From assembly GCA_902625725.1 (NCBI GenBank), contig CACOCY010000003.1, positions 82,905 to 146,904 on the forward strand: a stretch of DNA of 64,000 nt, read 5' to 3'. Positions 44,500 through 55,920 of this stretch are shown piece after piece. The notes beneath the pieces were generated by a model. It saw nothing but the letters and a program-made list of their open reading frames with translations, ran no database searches and had not been told where the DNA came from. Position 1 is the stretch's first letter. Each line of letters begins with the position of its first letter. The position numbers and the translations under genes are program-made. The stretch is from an uncultured SAR116 cluster alpha proteobacterium. Its GTDB lineage: Bacteria > Pseudomonadota > Alphaproteobacteria > Puniceispirillales > Puniceispirillaceae.

Positions 44500-45498
44500 A
44501 TGACCGTGAAGGTAGCAATTAATGGATTTGGAAGGATTGGAAGAAATATATTAAGAGCTCAAATTGAGAAGCCTCACGAAAATATTGAAGTTGTTGCTAT
44601 TAATACTATCCCATCCATTGTTGATTCCGCTTATCTTTTGGAGTTTGATTCTGTGCATGGCAGATTGCCAATACCAGTCCAAACTGAGGGCAATATTATG
44701 TATGTAGGAAATAATAAAATACAATTCTTAAGCGAACGCAATCCAGATGATCTCAATTGGGGTTCAATCGGCGTAGATGTTGTCATGGAATGTACGGGTA
44801 TTTTTACAGATGCAAAAAAAGCAGCAATACATATAAATGGAGGCGCTAAAAAAGTGCTAGTTTCAGCTCCGTCCAAAGGCGCTGATTTAACCGTTGTTTT
44901 TGGAGTGAATCAAACCCTTATCTCCCCAGACCATAAGATAATCTCAAATGCGTCATGCACCACAAATTGTCTTGCACCTGTAGCCTATATTCTTGACAAA
45001 GTATGCGGCATCAAACAGGGTTTCATGACAACCATTCATAGTTACACCGGCGACCAACGCCTACTAGACACGGAACACAACGATTTATATCGCTCTCGTG
45101 CTGCTGCATTAAATATGATACCTACCACAACAGGAGCAGCTAAAGCAGTGGGCCTGGTTTTACCAAAGTTAGACGGTAAACTTGACGGAGTAGCTATACG
45201 TGTTCCAACACCAAATGTATCTGCCGTAGATTTTGTCTTTGAGCCATCTCGGACTACATCTGCTGAGGAAATAAACCAATTAATTGTAAATGCAGCAAAG
45301 AGTGAGTTAAAAGGTATTTTGGATTTTACAGACCAAGAGTTAGTGTCGTCAGATTTTAATCATCACCCTGCATCATCAATAGTACACTTGGATCAAACAA
45401 GGGTTATGAAAGACGGTTTAACACGTATTTTTAGCTGGTATGATAACGAATGGGGTTTTTCAAACAGAATGCTGGATACAGTGTCCTGTATGGCCTAA
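44500..45498 (+). CDS. gap: Glyceraldehyde-3-phosphate dehydrogenase
   Basis: This 332-residue tetrameric glycolytic/gluconeogenic enzyme begins TVKVAINGFGRIGRN. The catalytic cysteine is C153 in SNASCTTNCLAP, with the base His in TIHSYTGDQ. NWYDNEWGF-like residues (SWYDNEWGFSNRM) close the active site. I start at the ATG at 44500 with AAGGGG upstream instead of the ATG at 44485. At position 36, where NAD-specific enzymes have an aspartate (AIND), this protein has threonine (AINTIPSIVD), which may permit NADP use. Erythrose-4-phosphate dehydrogenase is a less likely alternative. Confidence 0.93.
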   Translation: MTVKVAINGFGRIGRNILRAQIEKPHENIEVVAINTIPSIVDSAYLLEFDSVHGRLPIPVQTEGNIMYVGNNKIQFLSERNPDDLNWGSIGVDVVMECTGIFTDAKKAAIHINGGAKKVLVSAPSKGADLTVVFGVNQTLISPDHKIISNASCTTNCLAPVAYILDKVCGIKQGFMTTIHSYTGDQRLLDTEHNDLYRSRAAALNMIPTTTGAAKAVGLVLPKLDGKLDGVAIRVPTPNVSAVDFVFEPSRTTSAEEINQLIVNAAKSELKGILDFTDQELVSSDFNHHPASSIVHLDQTRVMKDGLTRIFSWYDNEWGFSNRMLDTVSCMA

Positions 45499-45573
45499 AA
45501 TGAGCTTAAAATTCGACAAAAAAGAAAGACGACTTAATGATATTAAACCGCTTCTAATTTTGTGTTTAATTAA

Positions 45574-47727
<2,154 letters not shown>

Positions 47728-47825
47728 TTACTCAAAGTGATTATCAGGCACCATTTTAACGCTTATTACGCTATCTAAAAATTGACCGAAATTTGTTCTT
47801 ACATTTTTATGGATAGATTTTTATA

Positions 47826-47852
47826 TGTCAATTGATTTAGAATGATTTTAAA
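47826..47852 (-). promoter_or_regulatory. Candidate Irr box and -35 element of katG
   Basis: The plus strand shows TTTAGAATGATTTTAAA (47836-47852), a 7-3-7 imperfect palindrome that, from memory, matches the Irr/ICE consensus TTTAGAA-N3-TTCTAAA with one mismatch. On the minus strand it lies five bases upstream of TTGACA (plus TGTCAA, 47826-47831), a good -35 element; a plausible A/T-rich -10 follows after about 17 bases. The site is 124 bases upstream of the katG start, and the irr-type gene is the next gene upstream. Confidence 0.6.
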
Positions 47853-47926
47853 GTAATGTTTTTGCCATTTTATGAAAAAGCATACAAAAACATAAACATT
47901 AAATTGTTGCGTTCTGCGGTAAATTT

Positions 47927-48337
47927 TCAACTTTGAGGCTTAACCCTTATCGTAAGCTCCATTGACTCAGTCTCAAATCCGTCAGGGAGTTTTGGCAGTT
48001 CTGCAATTGAAACAGTTGCCTCATCAATATCTGTAAGTTCTCCTGTGTCAACGTTCAGGAAATGATGGTGATAAGATAAATTAGTATCAAACATAATGAC
48101 ATCGTTAACAGCATTCACTTTTTTTAGTAATCCTGCTTTATGAAAATGGTGTAAACAATTATACACAGTTGCCAGTGCTATTTTTTGACCCAACTGCTTG
48201 ATTTTATGATGCAAGCTCTCTGCGCTAACATGAATATGCTCTGACCCAAATAACAAACTGGCCACGAAAATCCGCTGCCTGGTGGGTCTCAACCTAGCTT
48301 TTTTAAGCAATTCTGAAATTTCTGCGTTATTCAACAT
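47927..48337 (-). CDS. irr: Fur-family transcriptional regulator, Irr type
   Basis: This 136-residue Fur-superfamily regulator has a winged-helix DNA-binding domain (about 10-85; RPTRQRIFVASLLFGSEHIHVSAE, then LATVYNCLHHFHKAGLLKK) and a dimerisation domain with FDTNLSYHHHFLN. The HHH motif and the absence of the CxxC zinc-binding pairs of Fur/PerR are typical of Irr, the heme-responsive iron regulator of alphaproteobacteria. It lies upstream of katG in the same orientation with a candidate Irr box between them. A PerR-like peroxide sensor is the alternative. Confidence 0.85.
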   Translation of the reverse strand: MLNNAEISELLKKARLRPTRQRIFVASLLFGSEHIHVSAESLHHKIKQLGQKIALATVYNCLHHFHKAGLLKKVNAVNDVIMFDTNLSYHHHFLNVDTGELTDIDEATVSIAELPKLPDGFETESMELTIRVKPQS

Positions 48338-48495
48338 AGTTCCAACATGCTAATTTTGTTATATTAATGTGATTTGATGCTTTAATTTTGTCAAGGCAGT
48401 TTAGCTTGTTTTCTTTTTGCTTACCATTTCTTTCAAAATATCATATAATAAAAGCTTGAATGTACAATCAATTTAATTCAAAAAAATCAAAGCAC

Positions 48496-49098
48496 ATGAA
48501 CGCAATAATTTCTTTTTTAAAACAGCGTCGATCTGTTATGATACGGTCTTTAAATCCGTGCCCACTTCCGGAGATAGACCTTTTATCGATCCTTGAATGT
48601 GGAATAAGGGTTCCAGACCATGGTGCGCTATCACCATGGCAAATAGTCGTAATCACCGGGGAACACAGACAGAAACTTGGTAAATCTTTTTTAAGAACTG
48701 AATTTGCAAGGCTTAACCCAGACGCAACTGATGCTATGCTTGAATTCGAAGAAAATAGATTTGTAGGAGCATCTGCTGTTTTATGTGTCATTTCAAAGCC
48801 AGTAAGTCATGCTAAAATTCCAACATGGGAGATGGAGCTTTCTGCGGGTGCTGTTTGTCAGAATTTGCTCACAGCCTCACTTGCACTCGGATATGGGGCA
48901 CAATGGGTAACCCATTGGTATGCATATAACGATAAAATGATAGAAACACTTGGTGGTAATCCTGCTACTGACAAAATTGCAGGTTTCATATATATTGGAA
49001 AAAAAATCAAGGAACCAAATGAACGTAATCGTCCTGATTTTTCAAAAGTTATAATCAAATATGGTCAGGATAGTGAGGAAGGTCAGCACACCAAATGA
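48496..49098 (+). CDS. Nitroreductase-family protein (YdjA-like)
   Basis: This roughly 200-residue FMN-dependent oxidoreductase of the nitroreductase superfamily begins AIISFLKQRRSVMIRSLNPC. The RRS motif binds FMN, and CGIRVPDHGALSPWQIVVI forms the core strand/helix of the family. GYGAQWVTHWYAYNDKMIETLGG is typical of the single-domain YdjA group that reduces small nitro or quinone substrates. I use the ATG at 48496; the reading frame could begin 12 codons earlier. Its stop overlaps the next gene by four bases (ATGA), so the two are translationally coupled. Confidence 0.85.
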   Translation: MNAIISFLKQRRSVMIRSLNPCPLPEIDLLSILECGIRVPDHGALSPWQIVVITGEHRQKLGKSFLRTEFARLNPDATDAMLEFEENRFVGASAVLCVISKPVSHAKIPTWEMELSAGAVCQNLLTASLALGYGAQWVTHWYAYNDKMIETLGGNPATDKIAGFIYIGKKIKEPNERNRPDFSKVIIKYGQDSEEGQHTK

Positions 49099-49706
49099 AT
49101 ATATTTCTATATCAGCATGATCTTCCTGACAATTTAAACCTTGGGGAAACAGTTGCAATAGATACGGAAACAAGAGGTCTTAATTTAAAAAGAGATCGAT
49201 TATGTCTGGTGCAATTATCTAACGGGAATGGGGATGCTCATCTTGTTCAAATTGCTGCTAAAAAACAAAAAAGTCCAAATCTTGAGGCGTTGTTAAAAAA
49301 TAATAGGGTTGAAAAGTTATTCCATTTTGCCCGATTTGACATGGCCGTGCTCTTTGGAAATGTCTGCCCTGTTCTTGGTCCTGTTTATTGCACGAAAATC
49401 GCCTCAAAATTAGCAAGAACATACTCGGACCGTCATGGCCTTAAAGAGTTATGTTCTGAATTGCTCTCTATCGAATTATCGAAGCAACAACAATCAACAG
49501 ATTGGGGCACCGAAATATTAAGTGAAGCTCAGAAAAAGTATGCTGCCAGCGATGTTCTATTTTTACATAAATTGAAGAGTAAATTAAACGAACAGCTAAT
49601 CAGAGAAGGCAAGCTGGAAATAGCACATCATTGTTTTAATTTTTTGACCCATCGAGTGACGCTTGACCTCCAAGGTTTTCAGGACCTAGATGTCTTTCAC
49701 CACTAA
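49095..49706 (+). CDS. rnd: RNase D-type 3'-5' exoribonuclease, catalytic domain only
   Basis: This is a 203-residue single-domain DEDDy exonuclease. It has DTETRGL (D and E ligands), HFARFDMAVLF (third acid), and SEAQKKYAASDVLFLHKL with the catalytic Y and final D. It lacks the HRDC domains of full-length E. coli RNase D (375 residues); the short form is common in alphaproteobacteria. It trims tRNA or structured RNA 3' ends. It overlaps the nitroreductase gene by four bases and precedes lptC, as in the conserved rnd-lptC-lptA-lptB order. Confidence 0.88.
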   Translation: MNIFLYQHDLPDNLNLGETVAIDTETRGLNLKRDRLCLVQLSNGNGDAHLVQIAAKKQKSPNLEALLKNNRVEKLFHFARFDMAVLFGNVCPVLGPVYCTKIASKLARTYSDRHGLKELCSELLSIELSKQQQSTDWGTEILSEAQKKYAASDVLFLHKLKSKLNEQLIREGKLEIAHHCFNFLTHRVTLDLQGFQDLDVFHH

Positions 49707-49783
49707 TTTTTACGCGAACAAAATGGGACTATTCGTTAGAAGATCCTCACTGATTTCTGAGAAACTATAGGAAAATAATCTAA

Positions 49784-50470
49784 ATGACAGAAAAAAGTAT
49801 GGACAGTGATAATAGCGGCATTAAGCCTACAAACACAAAACTTTTCGCAAAAAACTTAGCTAACCACTCGAAAATAAAAGTTGAAAGCAACGCAACAAAA
49901 CGAGGTTTAAAGCGTTCCTACCTTTTATTGTTTCCTTTCATCTTTTTGAGCATTAGCATAATCTGGTGGCTAAATTTTGCTGAACAAAGTAATAACATTG
50001 AGCTAAACATAGAAGAAATATCGCAAAATGAACAAGAAAATACAGAGATGACAGGAGCTCGCTTTGCTAGCAGAACCAGTGATGGCGAAAATTTTGAAAT
50101 CAATGCTAAAAGAGCTATTGATAACACACCAGAGCAAGGGCTTATTCATCTTTCTAATCCCACTGGAACAATCTGGACGAATAAAGGTAATATGATTAAC
50201 ATAAGTTCACAGGAAGCTATTCTTGACCAGTCTCGAGAACTCACCCTTTTTCAGGGCGATGTTAAAATAAAGCAAACGAACCCAAAAGCAGCAATCAATG
50301 CTTCTAACTTATCAGTGGATTTGATCAACAAACTGTACCGGAGTTATTTGCCGGTCGTTGTTTCTTCTGAAAACATAACAATAAGCGGCAAAGATATGAT
50401 AGTGAACGACAAAAATGGAACTATCTCCTTTAGCGGCCACGCTAAACTAATAATTAATAAGGATAAATAA
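49784..50470 (+). CDS. lptC: LPS export protein LptC
   Basis: This is a 228-residue bitopic inner-membrane protein. The basic cytoplasmic N-terminus is followed by a single transmembrane helix (YLLLFPFIFLSISIIWWLNF) and a periplasmic beta-jellyroll with repeated short strands (GARFASRTSDGENFEI, IWTNKGNMINISSQEA). LptC hands LPS from LptB2FG to LptA. The sequence is only weakly conserved, so the call leans on topology and position upstream of lptA and lptB. The cytoplasmic tail (about 50 residues) is longer than usual. Confidence 0.82.
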   Translation: MTEKSMDSDNSGIKPTNTKLFAKNLANHSKIKVESNATKRGLKRSYLLLFPFIFLSISIIWWLNFAEQSNNIELNIEEISQNEQENTEMTGARFASRTSDGENFEINAKRAIDNTPEQGLIHLSNPTGTIWTNKGNMINISSQEAILDQSRELTLFQGDVKIKQTNPKAAINASNLSVDLINKLYRSYLPVVVSSENITISGKDMIVNDKNGTISFSGHAKLIINKDK

Positions 50471-50482
50471 GCGAGAGGATAG

Positions 50483-51271
50483 ATGCTTACTGTGGACTTT
50501 GTATTAAAACATGCAAAAAAATATAAATTATTCATCACAGGAATTGTTTTATGCCTATTTTCGCTTAATTCAGCAGTAGCTGAAAATATTGAGATAGAGG
50601 CATCTGGTTTTTTGGAATGGAATCAAGAAGATAAATCTTACAAAGCTATTGGAAATGCCATGGCATCTCAAGGTGCTCGTTCTATTAAGGCGGACGAAAT
50701 AATAGCTTTTTACGAAAGTGAAGAAGATCGAGACATTATCAGGATAGAAGCGGCGGGTAACGTAAATTTTGCAGATAGCAATAATTCTGGTTACTCCGAA
50801 AAACTAATATATGAAATGGATACGCAGAACGTATCTCTTGCTGGTAATAAAAGTCAATTCAAATCTATCAAATTCACTGCTAAAGCATCTAAAATAATTC
50901 AATTCAATGAAGAGAATGGCAAATTATTACTTCAAAAAGATGCGGAGATTTCAATAGGCGGAAATAGAAGTATCGAAGCACAGCAAATAGAGATTCTACT
51001 CACAGATACTGGAGAGGTAAGGACTATAAAAGCTTCTGATGTTGTCAAATTAGTTGAGGAATCTGGAAGAATTGCTCTATCAAACGAAGCATTTTACGAG
51101 GCTGAAAGCGGAAATATGAGGCTTATAGACTCCGTTCAAATTATTGATGGAGAAAATCATTTAAAAGGTGACAATGCTATTATCAATCTGGAAACAGGTT
51201 ACAGCAAAATTTTTGCGGGTCAAAAAACTAACCGTGTATCTGGCAAATTAATACTGGGCACATCAAAATAA
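50483..51271 (+). CDS. lptA: LPS transport periplasmic protein LptA (OstA-like)
   Basis: This 262-residue periplasmic protein has a signal sequence (FITGIVLCLFSLNSAVA) and an OstA-type beta-jellyroll bridging inner and outer membranes for LPS transport. The family pattern of alternating short strands is clear (FLEWNQEDKSYKAIGNAMAS, VQIIDGENHLKGDNAIINLE, the latter close to the usual C-terminal LptA motif). It lies 12 bases after lptC. The length is somewhat longer than E. coli LptA (185 residues), common in alphaproteobacteria. Confidence 0.88.
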   Translation: MLTVDFVLKHAKKYKLFITGIVLCLFSLNSAVAENIEIEASGFLEWNQEDKSYKAIGNAMASQGARSIKADEIIAFYESEEDRDIIRIEAAGNVNFADSNNSGYSEKLIYEMDTQNVSLAGNKSQFKSIKFTAKASKIIQFNEENGKLLLQKDAEISIGGNRSIEAQQIEILLTDTGEVRTIKASDVVKLVEESGRIALSNEAFYEAESGNMRLIDSVQIIDGENHLKGDNAIINLETGYSKIFAGQKTNRVSGKLILGTSK

Positions 51272-51338
51272 TTGCATATTGATATAAATTTTCCTATCTT
51301 ATGCAAAATTTTATCAACAAACTAGCTTTGGTCAGAAA

Positions 51339-52127
51339 ATGACGATACAAAAATCATCAGAAATCACAGATAATTCGTCCGACCACTTAAAACTAGTAAG
51401 AGACAAAATCGGTTTAATCGCCGATAGTCTCGGAAAATATTTAAATAAAAGGCGGGTTGTTCGAAATGTTAGTTTTGGAGTTCAACGCGGGGAAGCAATA
51501 GGACTCCTTGGGCCAAATGGGGCTGGCAAAACTACTACTTTTTATATGTTATGTGGTCTACTTTTTGCGGATGAAGGTCGTGTCTTCATAGATGGTTTAG
51601 AAGTGACTAATTCACCACTGTTTTATCGAGCAAGACTTGGGCTTGGCTATCTGCCGCAAGAGTCAAGTGTTTTTAGAGGCTTGAGCGTAGCCCAAAACAT
51701 TAGGTCAGTTTTAGAGATTGTGGAGAGTGATAAGGACGTTCGTGATGGCATGCTTGAGGAATTAATGACCGAATTTAGCATTGCTCATTTACGCAACACA
51801 ACTGCAATTAATTTGTCTGGTGGAGAAAGAAGAAGACTTGAAATTGCTCGCGCACTGGCAGCAAAACCAACCTTTTTGCTTCTTGACGAGCCATTAGCCG
51901 GAATAGATCCGATCGCAGTTGGAGAGATAAGAGATTTGATTACACATCTGAAAGAGAGTGGTTTAGGTGTTTTGATTACTGACCATAATGTAAGGGAAAC
52001 ATTGGATATTGTTGATAGAGCTTATATTTTGCATGACGGCGCGGTGTTAATGGAAGGAACACCAGCAGAAATTGTAAGTCATCAAGGCGTTCGCGACGTA
52101 TATTTAGGAAAACGTTTTAACTTTTAA
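51339..52127 (+). CDS. lptB: LPS export ABC ATPase LptB
   Basis: This is the 262-residue ATPase of the LptB2FG LPS extractor. It has Walker A GPNGAGKT, Q-loop YLPQESSVF, signature LSGGERRRLEIARAL, Walker B LLLDEPLAGID and the H-switch TDHN. A roughly 30-residue N-terminal extension (about residues 1-30) precedes the usual domain start. It is 67 bases after lptA in the same direction. The genes that I would expect next in alphaproteobacteria (rpoN, hpf, ptsN) are not found here. Confidence 0.96.
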   Translation: MTIQKSSEITDNSSDHLKLVRDKIGLIADSLGKYLNKRRVVRNVSFGVQRGEAIGLLGPNGAGKTTTFYMLCGLLFADEGRVFIDGLEVTNSPLFYRARLGLGYLPQESSVFRGLSVAQNIRSVLEIVESDKDVRDGMLEELMTEFSIAHLRNTTAINLSGGERRRLEIARALAAKPTFLLLDEPLAGIDPIAVGEIRDLITHLKESGLGVLITDHNVRETLDIVDRAYILHDGAVLMEGTPAEIVSHQGVRDVYLGKRFNF

Positions 52128-52229
52128 TTTTTTTCAATATAAAAATTTTAATACGTTGTACAATTTTTTCCCTCTGGATGTGAAATTTACTTACTCTGGC
52201 TAGTTAACTCACACAAAAAACGAGATTTT

Positions 52230-52601
52230 TTATTCAACTGGACCACCGGCATCTTTCCAGCCAGAAAATCCACCGACATTAGATACTTTTTTATAACCCA
52301 TTTCGACCAGGGTTTTACCTGTTAAAGCTGCCATTCCTCCAGCTCCACAGACAAGCACTATATCCGCATCCTTGTGAAGTGCTTTATTATGAAATTCTGT
52401 TTGCGAGTCTGCTGCGAATTCTATAAACCCCCTCGGAATATGGATAGCTCCTTTTATAGTACCAGTTTGTCTAACCTCTAACCCATCACGCACATCTATA
52501 AAAACAGATGTCCCTCTTTTGTGCTTTTCGATGCCCTCTAATATGTTAATCCTTGGCACGATTTTATTCGCCTCTTCAAGCTCTGAACGAGAAGTTTTCA
52601 T
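52230..52601 (-). CDS. Rhodanese-domain protein (cytoplasmic)
   Basis: This 123-residue single rhodanese domain has no signal peptide. Conserved parts are VFIDVRDGLEVRQTGTIKGAIHIP and the catalytic loop VCGAGGMAALTGKTL with the active cysteine, followed by VGGFSGWKDAGGPV. The loop contains glycine/alanine in place of the basic residues typical of thiosulfate sulfurtransferase, so the activity may differ. It is located between lptB (convergent) and the tRNA-Ala gene. Function uncertain. Confidence 0.85.
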   Translation of the reverse strand: MKTSRSELEEANKIVPRINILEGIEKHKRGTSVFIDVRDGLEVRQTGTIKGAIHIPRGFIEFAADSQTEFHNKALHKDADIVLVCGAGGMAALTGKTLVEMGYKKVSNVGGFSGWKDAGGPVE

Positions 52602-52809
52602 TTTTTAATTCCTTTCATAATCTTTATCCCCCAAACCATAATATGAATATCTGTGTGTCAATCTCCAATCAATAAACACCCCTAATTTTTCATCTATCAT
52701 TTTAAATTATTGATTTCATTGAAATTTTTTCGAATAATTTTAAATCTTGAATAGGATCGGACGACAATATGTTCAAGCTAATCTTAATCTACCCTTTGAT
52801 TTTTTTTAA

Positions 52810-52885
<76 letters not shown>

Positions 52886-52937
52886 AATATGTCCCTTTGT
52901 GTTAGGGAAACTATATTAATAAGTCAACAATATCTGC

Positions 52938-53384
52938 TCATTCCTCTTGCTCTTGCGCGGTTTTGTCTGCTTCTTCTTCCTCATCGATTTCATCATCTCC
53001 CACATCTTCAGATAAATTATCCATGAATTCTTCGCCGTTCTCGAATGCAGAAGAAGCAGTTTCTTCGTCGTCATCTTCGCTAACCGGAATAAAACTATCT
53101 TCGTCAGATGGCAGCCCATCATCTTCAACACTTTCCATGTCTGCTTCCAAGTCTCCTTCCTCAAGCAGAGTATCGTCCTGAAAATCATTTTCATCTTTTT
53201 CATTTTTATCTGCATCAACAACAACAGATTTAACAGAAACCCTCCCTTTACGACTTTTTAATAGCTGCTCCGGATCAAATTCTGCTCCACAGTTTGGACA
53301 TGTAATAGGGGACTTAAAAAAATCGTAAAATTTTGTACCACAGCTTACACAGCGTCGTTTAACTCCCAATTCAATCTCATTCAT
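52938..53384 (-). CDS. TIGR02300-type zinc-ribbon/acidic protein
   Basis: This 148-residue alphaproteobacterial protein has two CxxC pairs of a zinc ribbon (RRCVSCGTKFYDF and ITCPNCGAEFD), matching the FYDLN-type TIGR02300 family, then a short basic segment and a long acidic, glutamate/aspartate-rich, serine-containing disordered tail (from about residue 60). The function is unknown; a role in nucleic-acid or translation contacts has been assumed only by motif. It is encoded opposite to aroA, with the tRNA-Ala just downstream, an arrangement I recall as conserved across the class. Confidence 0.88.
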   Translation of the reverse strand: MNEIELGVKRRCVSCGTKFYDFFKSPITCPNCGAEFDPEQLLKSRKGRVSVKSVVVDADKNEKDENDFQDDTLLEEGDLEADMESVEDDGLPSDEDSFIPVSEDDDEETASSAFENGEEFMDNLSEDVGDDEIDEEEEADKTAQEQEE

Positions 53385-53658
53385 AGTTAATCCTTGATTC
53401 TATTATTTGTTAATTAACAACGCGAATAACACAATAAAACTACAATAAGTCAAAGTAAATTTTGCTAAAACAGCAAAAAAAACCGTCAAGTATCTTAAAA
53501 CCCGTAAAAATATCGTTTTTTTAGCGCAGGTATATTTGGTAAATTTAAGTTCATACTCAAGAAATTCTGTTCAGAACGCTTTTAAACCTAGAAATTTATT
53601 AATGATTGTGGGAAAAGCACGTAATGAAGAATATTGCTTTCTCTGACTAGGAATTGTA

Positions 53659-55005
53659 ATGATCAAGAATATCAACTCGCTTTCATCCAAAACAAGTGAT
53701 GGTATAAATGGAACTTGCATAATTGCTGGAGATAAATCTATTTCTCATAGAGCACTCATGTTTAGCTCTATCGCTGAAGGGACAACCCAAATAACAGGCT
53801 TGCTGCAGAGTACAGATGTTTATTCAACCCTAAATGCTTTACGCGAACTTGGTGTAAATATACTCACACAAGATCAAAACGTGGTTAGGGTCAACGGAGT
53901 AGGTATGCATGGCCTCCAATCACCTAAAAAAATCTTGGACCTTGGAAATTCAGGTACTGGCGTAAGACTGCTAATGGGTTTAGTTGGCTCGCAGCAAATA
54001 ACGGCCACTTTCACAGGTGATGAGTCTCTGTCCAAAAGACCTATGCGCAGGATTACGAATCCATTAAGTGAAATGGGAATACAAATTAAAGATAATGGAA
54101 ATGGAATATTACCAATTACTGTTTCTGGACGTTCAAACCCTCTCCCATTGACCTACAATTCGCCTGTTGCATCAGCGCAAATAAAATCCTCTATTTTACT
54201 TGCAGGCTTAAACGCACGAGGATTGACTAGTGTTTCAGAGCCAACGAAATCGCGTGACCATACCGAGCGCTTGCTAAGTCATTTTGGCGTATTTGTGGAT
54301 ACTAAAACAAATGTGGATGGCTTTTACGTAGCGAGTTTGACGGGCGGAGCGAAACTGAAGGCGCGAGACATAACTATCCCTCGCGATCCGTCATCTGCTG
54401 CTTTTTTAATTGTTGCAGCACTCATAACAAAAAATAGCTGTATTTCAATGCCAAACATTGGGATAAACCCACAACGCGTAGGTTTGATTACCACTCTTCG
54501 AGAAATGGGCGGTAATATTGAAATAACTAATGTAAGAGAAGTTGGTGGAGAAGAAGTCGCAGACATTAAGGTATCTTCAAGTTCTTTAAAAGGTGTTGTT
54601 GTACCAGCGGAAAGAGCTCCTTCTATGATTGACGAATACCCAATTTTAACTATTGCAGCAGCTACGGCATCTGGCTCTACATTGATGGAAAACATTGGTG
54701 AGCTTAGACATAAAGAAACAGATAGAATAGCGGTTATGGCTAAAGGCTTGCGGCTAGCTGGTATAAATGTTGATGAAGCTGCTTCAAGTATGTGCGTGCA
54801 TGGGTTAGCAGAAAAAAAAGGTTTTGCGACTATTAAAGGTGGATTTCGTATCTCATCTGAACATGACCACAGGATAGCGATGTCATTCCTTACCCTTGGT
54901 TTAATTAGTGAAAACATGATTGTCGTTGACGGTGTTTCCACCATTGATACAAGCTTTCCTAGTTTCGTTAAGACTATGAATAGACACGGCGCTCGTATAG
55001 ATTAA
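53659..55005 (+). CDS. aroA: 3-phosphoshikimate 1-carboxyvinyltransferase (EPSP synthase)
   Basis: This 448-residue enzyme of the shikimate pathway transfers an enolpyruvyl group from PEP to shikimate-3-phosphate. Motifs include GDKSISHRALMFSSIAEG at the N-terminus, LGNSGTGVRLLMG (the PEP/glyphosate-binding loop), STAAASSAIA-type GVPRDPSSAAFLIVAA (here IPRDPSSAAFLIVAALI) and DEYPILTIAAATASG, then RHKETDRIA. It starts the aroA-cmk-rpsA run. The NSGTG loop has alanine absent, resembling class II enzymes of alphaproteobacteria; glyphosate sensitivity cannot be read from this alone. Confidence 0.97.
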   Translation: MIKNINSLSSKTSDGINGTCIIAGDKSISHRALMFSSIAEGTTQITGLLQSTDVYSTLNALRELGVNILTQDQNVVRVNGVGMHGLQSPKKILDLGNSGTGVRLLMGLVGSQQITATFTGDESLSKRPMRRITNPLSEMGIQIKDNGNGILPITVSGRSNPLPLTYNSPVASAQIKSSILLAGLNARGLTSVSEPTKSRDHTERLLSHFGVFVDTKTNVDGFYVASLTGGAKLKARDITIPRDPSSAAFLIVAALITKNSCISMPNIGINPQRVGLITTLREMGGNIEITNVREVGGEEVADIKVSSSSLKGVVVPAERAPSMIDEYPILTIAAATASGSTLMENIGELRHKETDRIAVMAKGLRLAGINVDEAASSMCVHGLAEKKGFATIKGGFRISSEHDHRIAMSFLTLGLISENMIVVDGVSTIDTSFPSFVKTMNRHGARID

Positions 55006-55074
55006 GAAAAAATTAATGTACGATTTTCTAATTTATTTGATACAGAAATTTAACTCCTTTAAAGAAGGCTAAAA

Positions 55075-55734
55075 ATGAAAATAGCAATCGATGGAACAGC
55101 CGCATCTGGAAAGGGTACATTGGCAAGAAGCTTAGCAAAAGAATTGGGTTATGATTATTTAGATACTGGTCTTCTCTATCGTTCAGTAGCATTACAAGCA
55201 AAAGAGCATGGCATTATAGATTTAAATATTTCTGATAAAAAAATTGCAATTGCACGTTCCAAAATAAGAAAGTTAATTAATATAGCTCACTTATTAACAC
55301 TACCATTGCTTGATAAGCCTGACCTGCGAAGCCAGGAGACTTCTTTGCTGGCTGCAAAAATCGCAAACTTGCCAGAAATAAGAGACATATTATTGGAAAA
55401 ACAGAGATTATTTGCAAACAAACCAACTTCCGGTTTAGGTGTGGTTTTAGATGGTAGAGATATTGGCACTATTGTTCTTCCTGACGCTGAATTTAAGTTT
55501 TTCATTGATGCTAAGCCCGAAATTCGTGCTAAAAGAAGATTCGCCGAATTAAAAAAATCAGATAGCGAGGTTTTAGAGCAGACTCTTCTAGATGAAATAA
55601 ATAAGCGTGATGCAGAAGACTGGACAAGGCGAATAGCACCATTAAAACGGCTACCAAACGCATTTTTTATCGATAGTTCCTCATTAAATGCAGATGAAGT
55701 CTTGCAAATTGCATTAAATTACATTAATGGCTAG
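55075..55734 (+). CDS. cmk: Cytidylate kinase
   Basis: This 219-residue kinase phosphorylates CMP and dCMP. The P-loop is IDGTAASGKGTLARSLA, and LDTGLLYRSVA follows as the substrate-binding loop. The central NMP-binding insert and the DGRDIGTIVLPDAEFKFFI motif complete the family's signature. The arginine-rich LID region RRIAPLKR lies near residue 190. Length is typical. It follows aroA by 69 bases and precedes rpsA. Confidence 0.96.
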   Translation: MKIAIDGTAASGKGTLARSLAKELGYDYLDTGLLYRSVALQAKEHGIIDLNISDKKIAIARSKIRKLINIAHLLTLPLLDKPDLRSQETSLLAAKIANLPEIRDILLEKQRLFANKPTSGLGVVLDGRDIGTIVLPDAEFKFFIDAKPEIRAKRRFAELKKSDSEVLEQTLLDEINKRDAEDWTRRIAPLKRLPNAFFIDSSSLNADEVLQIALNYING

Positions 55735-55920
55735 GGTTCAAGGAACGCATTTTTCTAAACAATGTCTTGTTCTTACAACTATAACCGCTGGAATTTTGTT
55801 TGCTAATTATAAAAATCTGCCTCAAAAATTAGATGGGGAGTTTAGACAGATGATATCTTGAAACCAGCCAAGAAAACAAAAAGGTTAAAAACCTAAAATA
55901 GCATCCCACGGAGATTTTTA

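Noticed and set aside
52963..53181. Plus-strand serine-rich frame opposite the TIGR02300 gene
   Set aside because: It is the antisense of the acidic Glu/Asp-rich tail, an artefact of low-complexity coding sequence.
55727..55861. 44-codon ATG frame overlapping the stop of cmk
   Set aside because: There is no ribosome-binding site of its own, no recognisable family and no hydrophobic or compositional pattern beyond chance. Overlap with the cmk stop codon alone is not enough.
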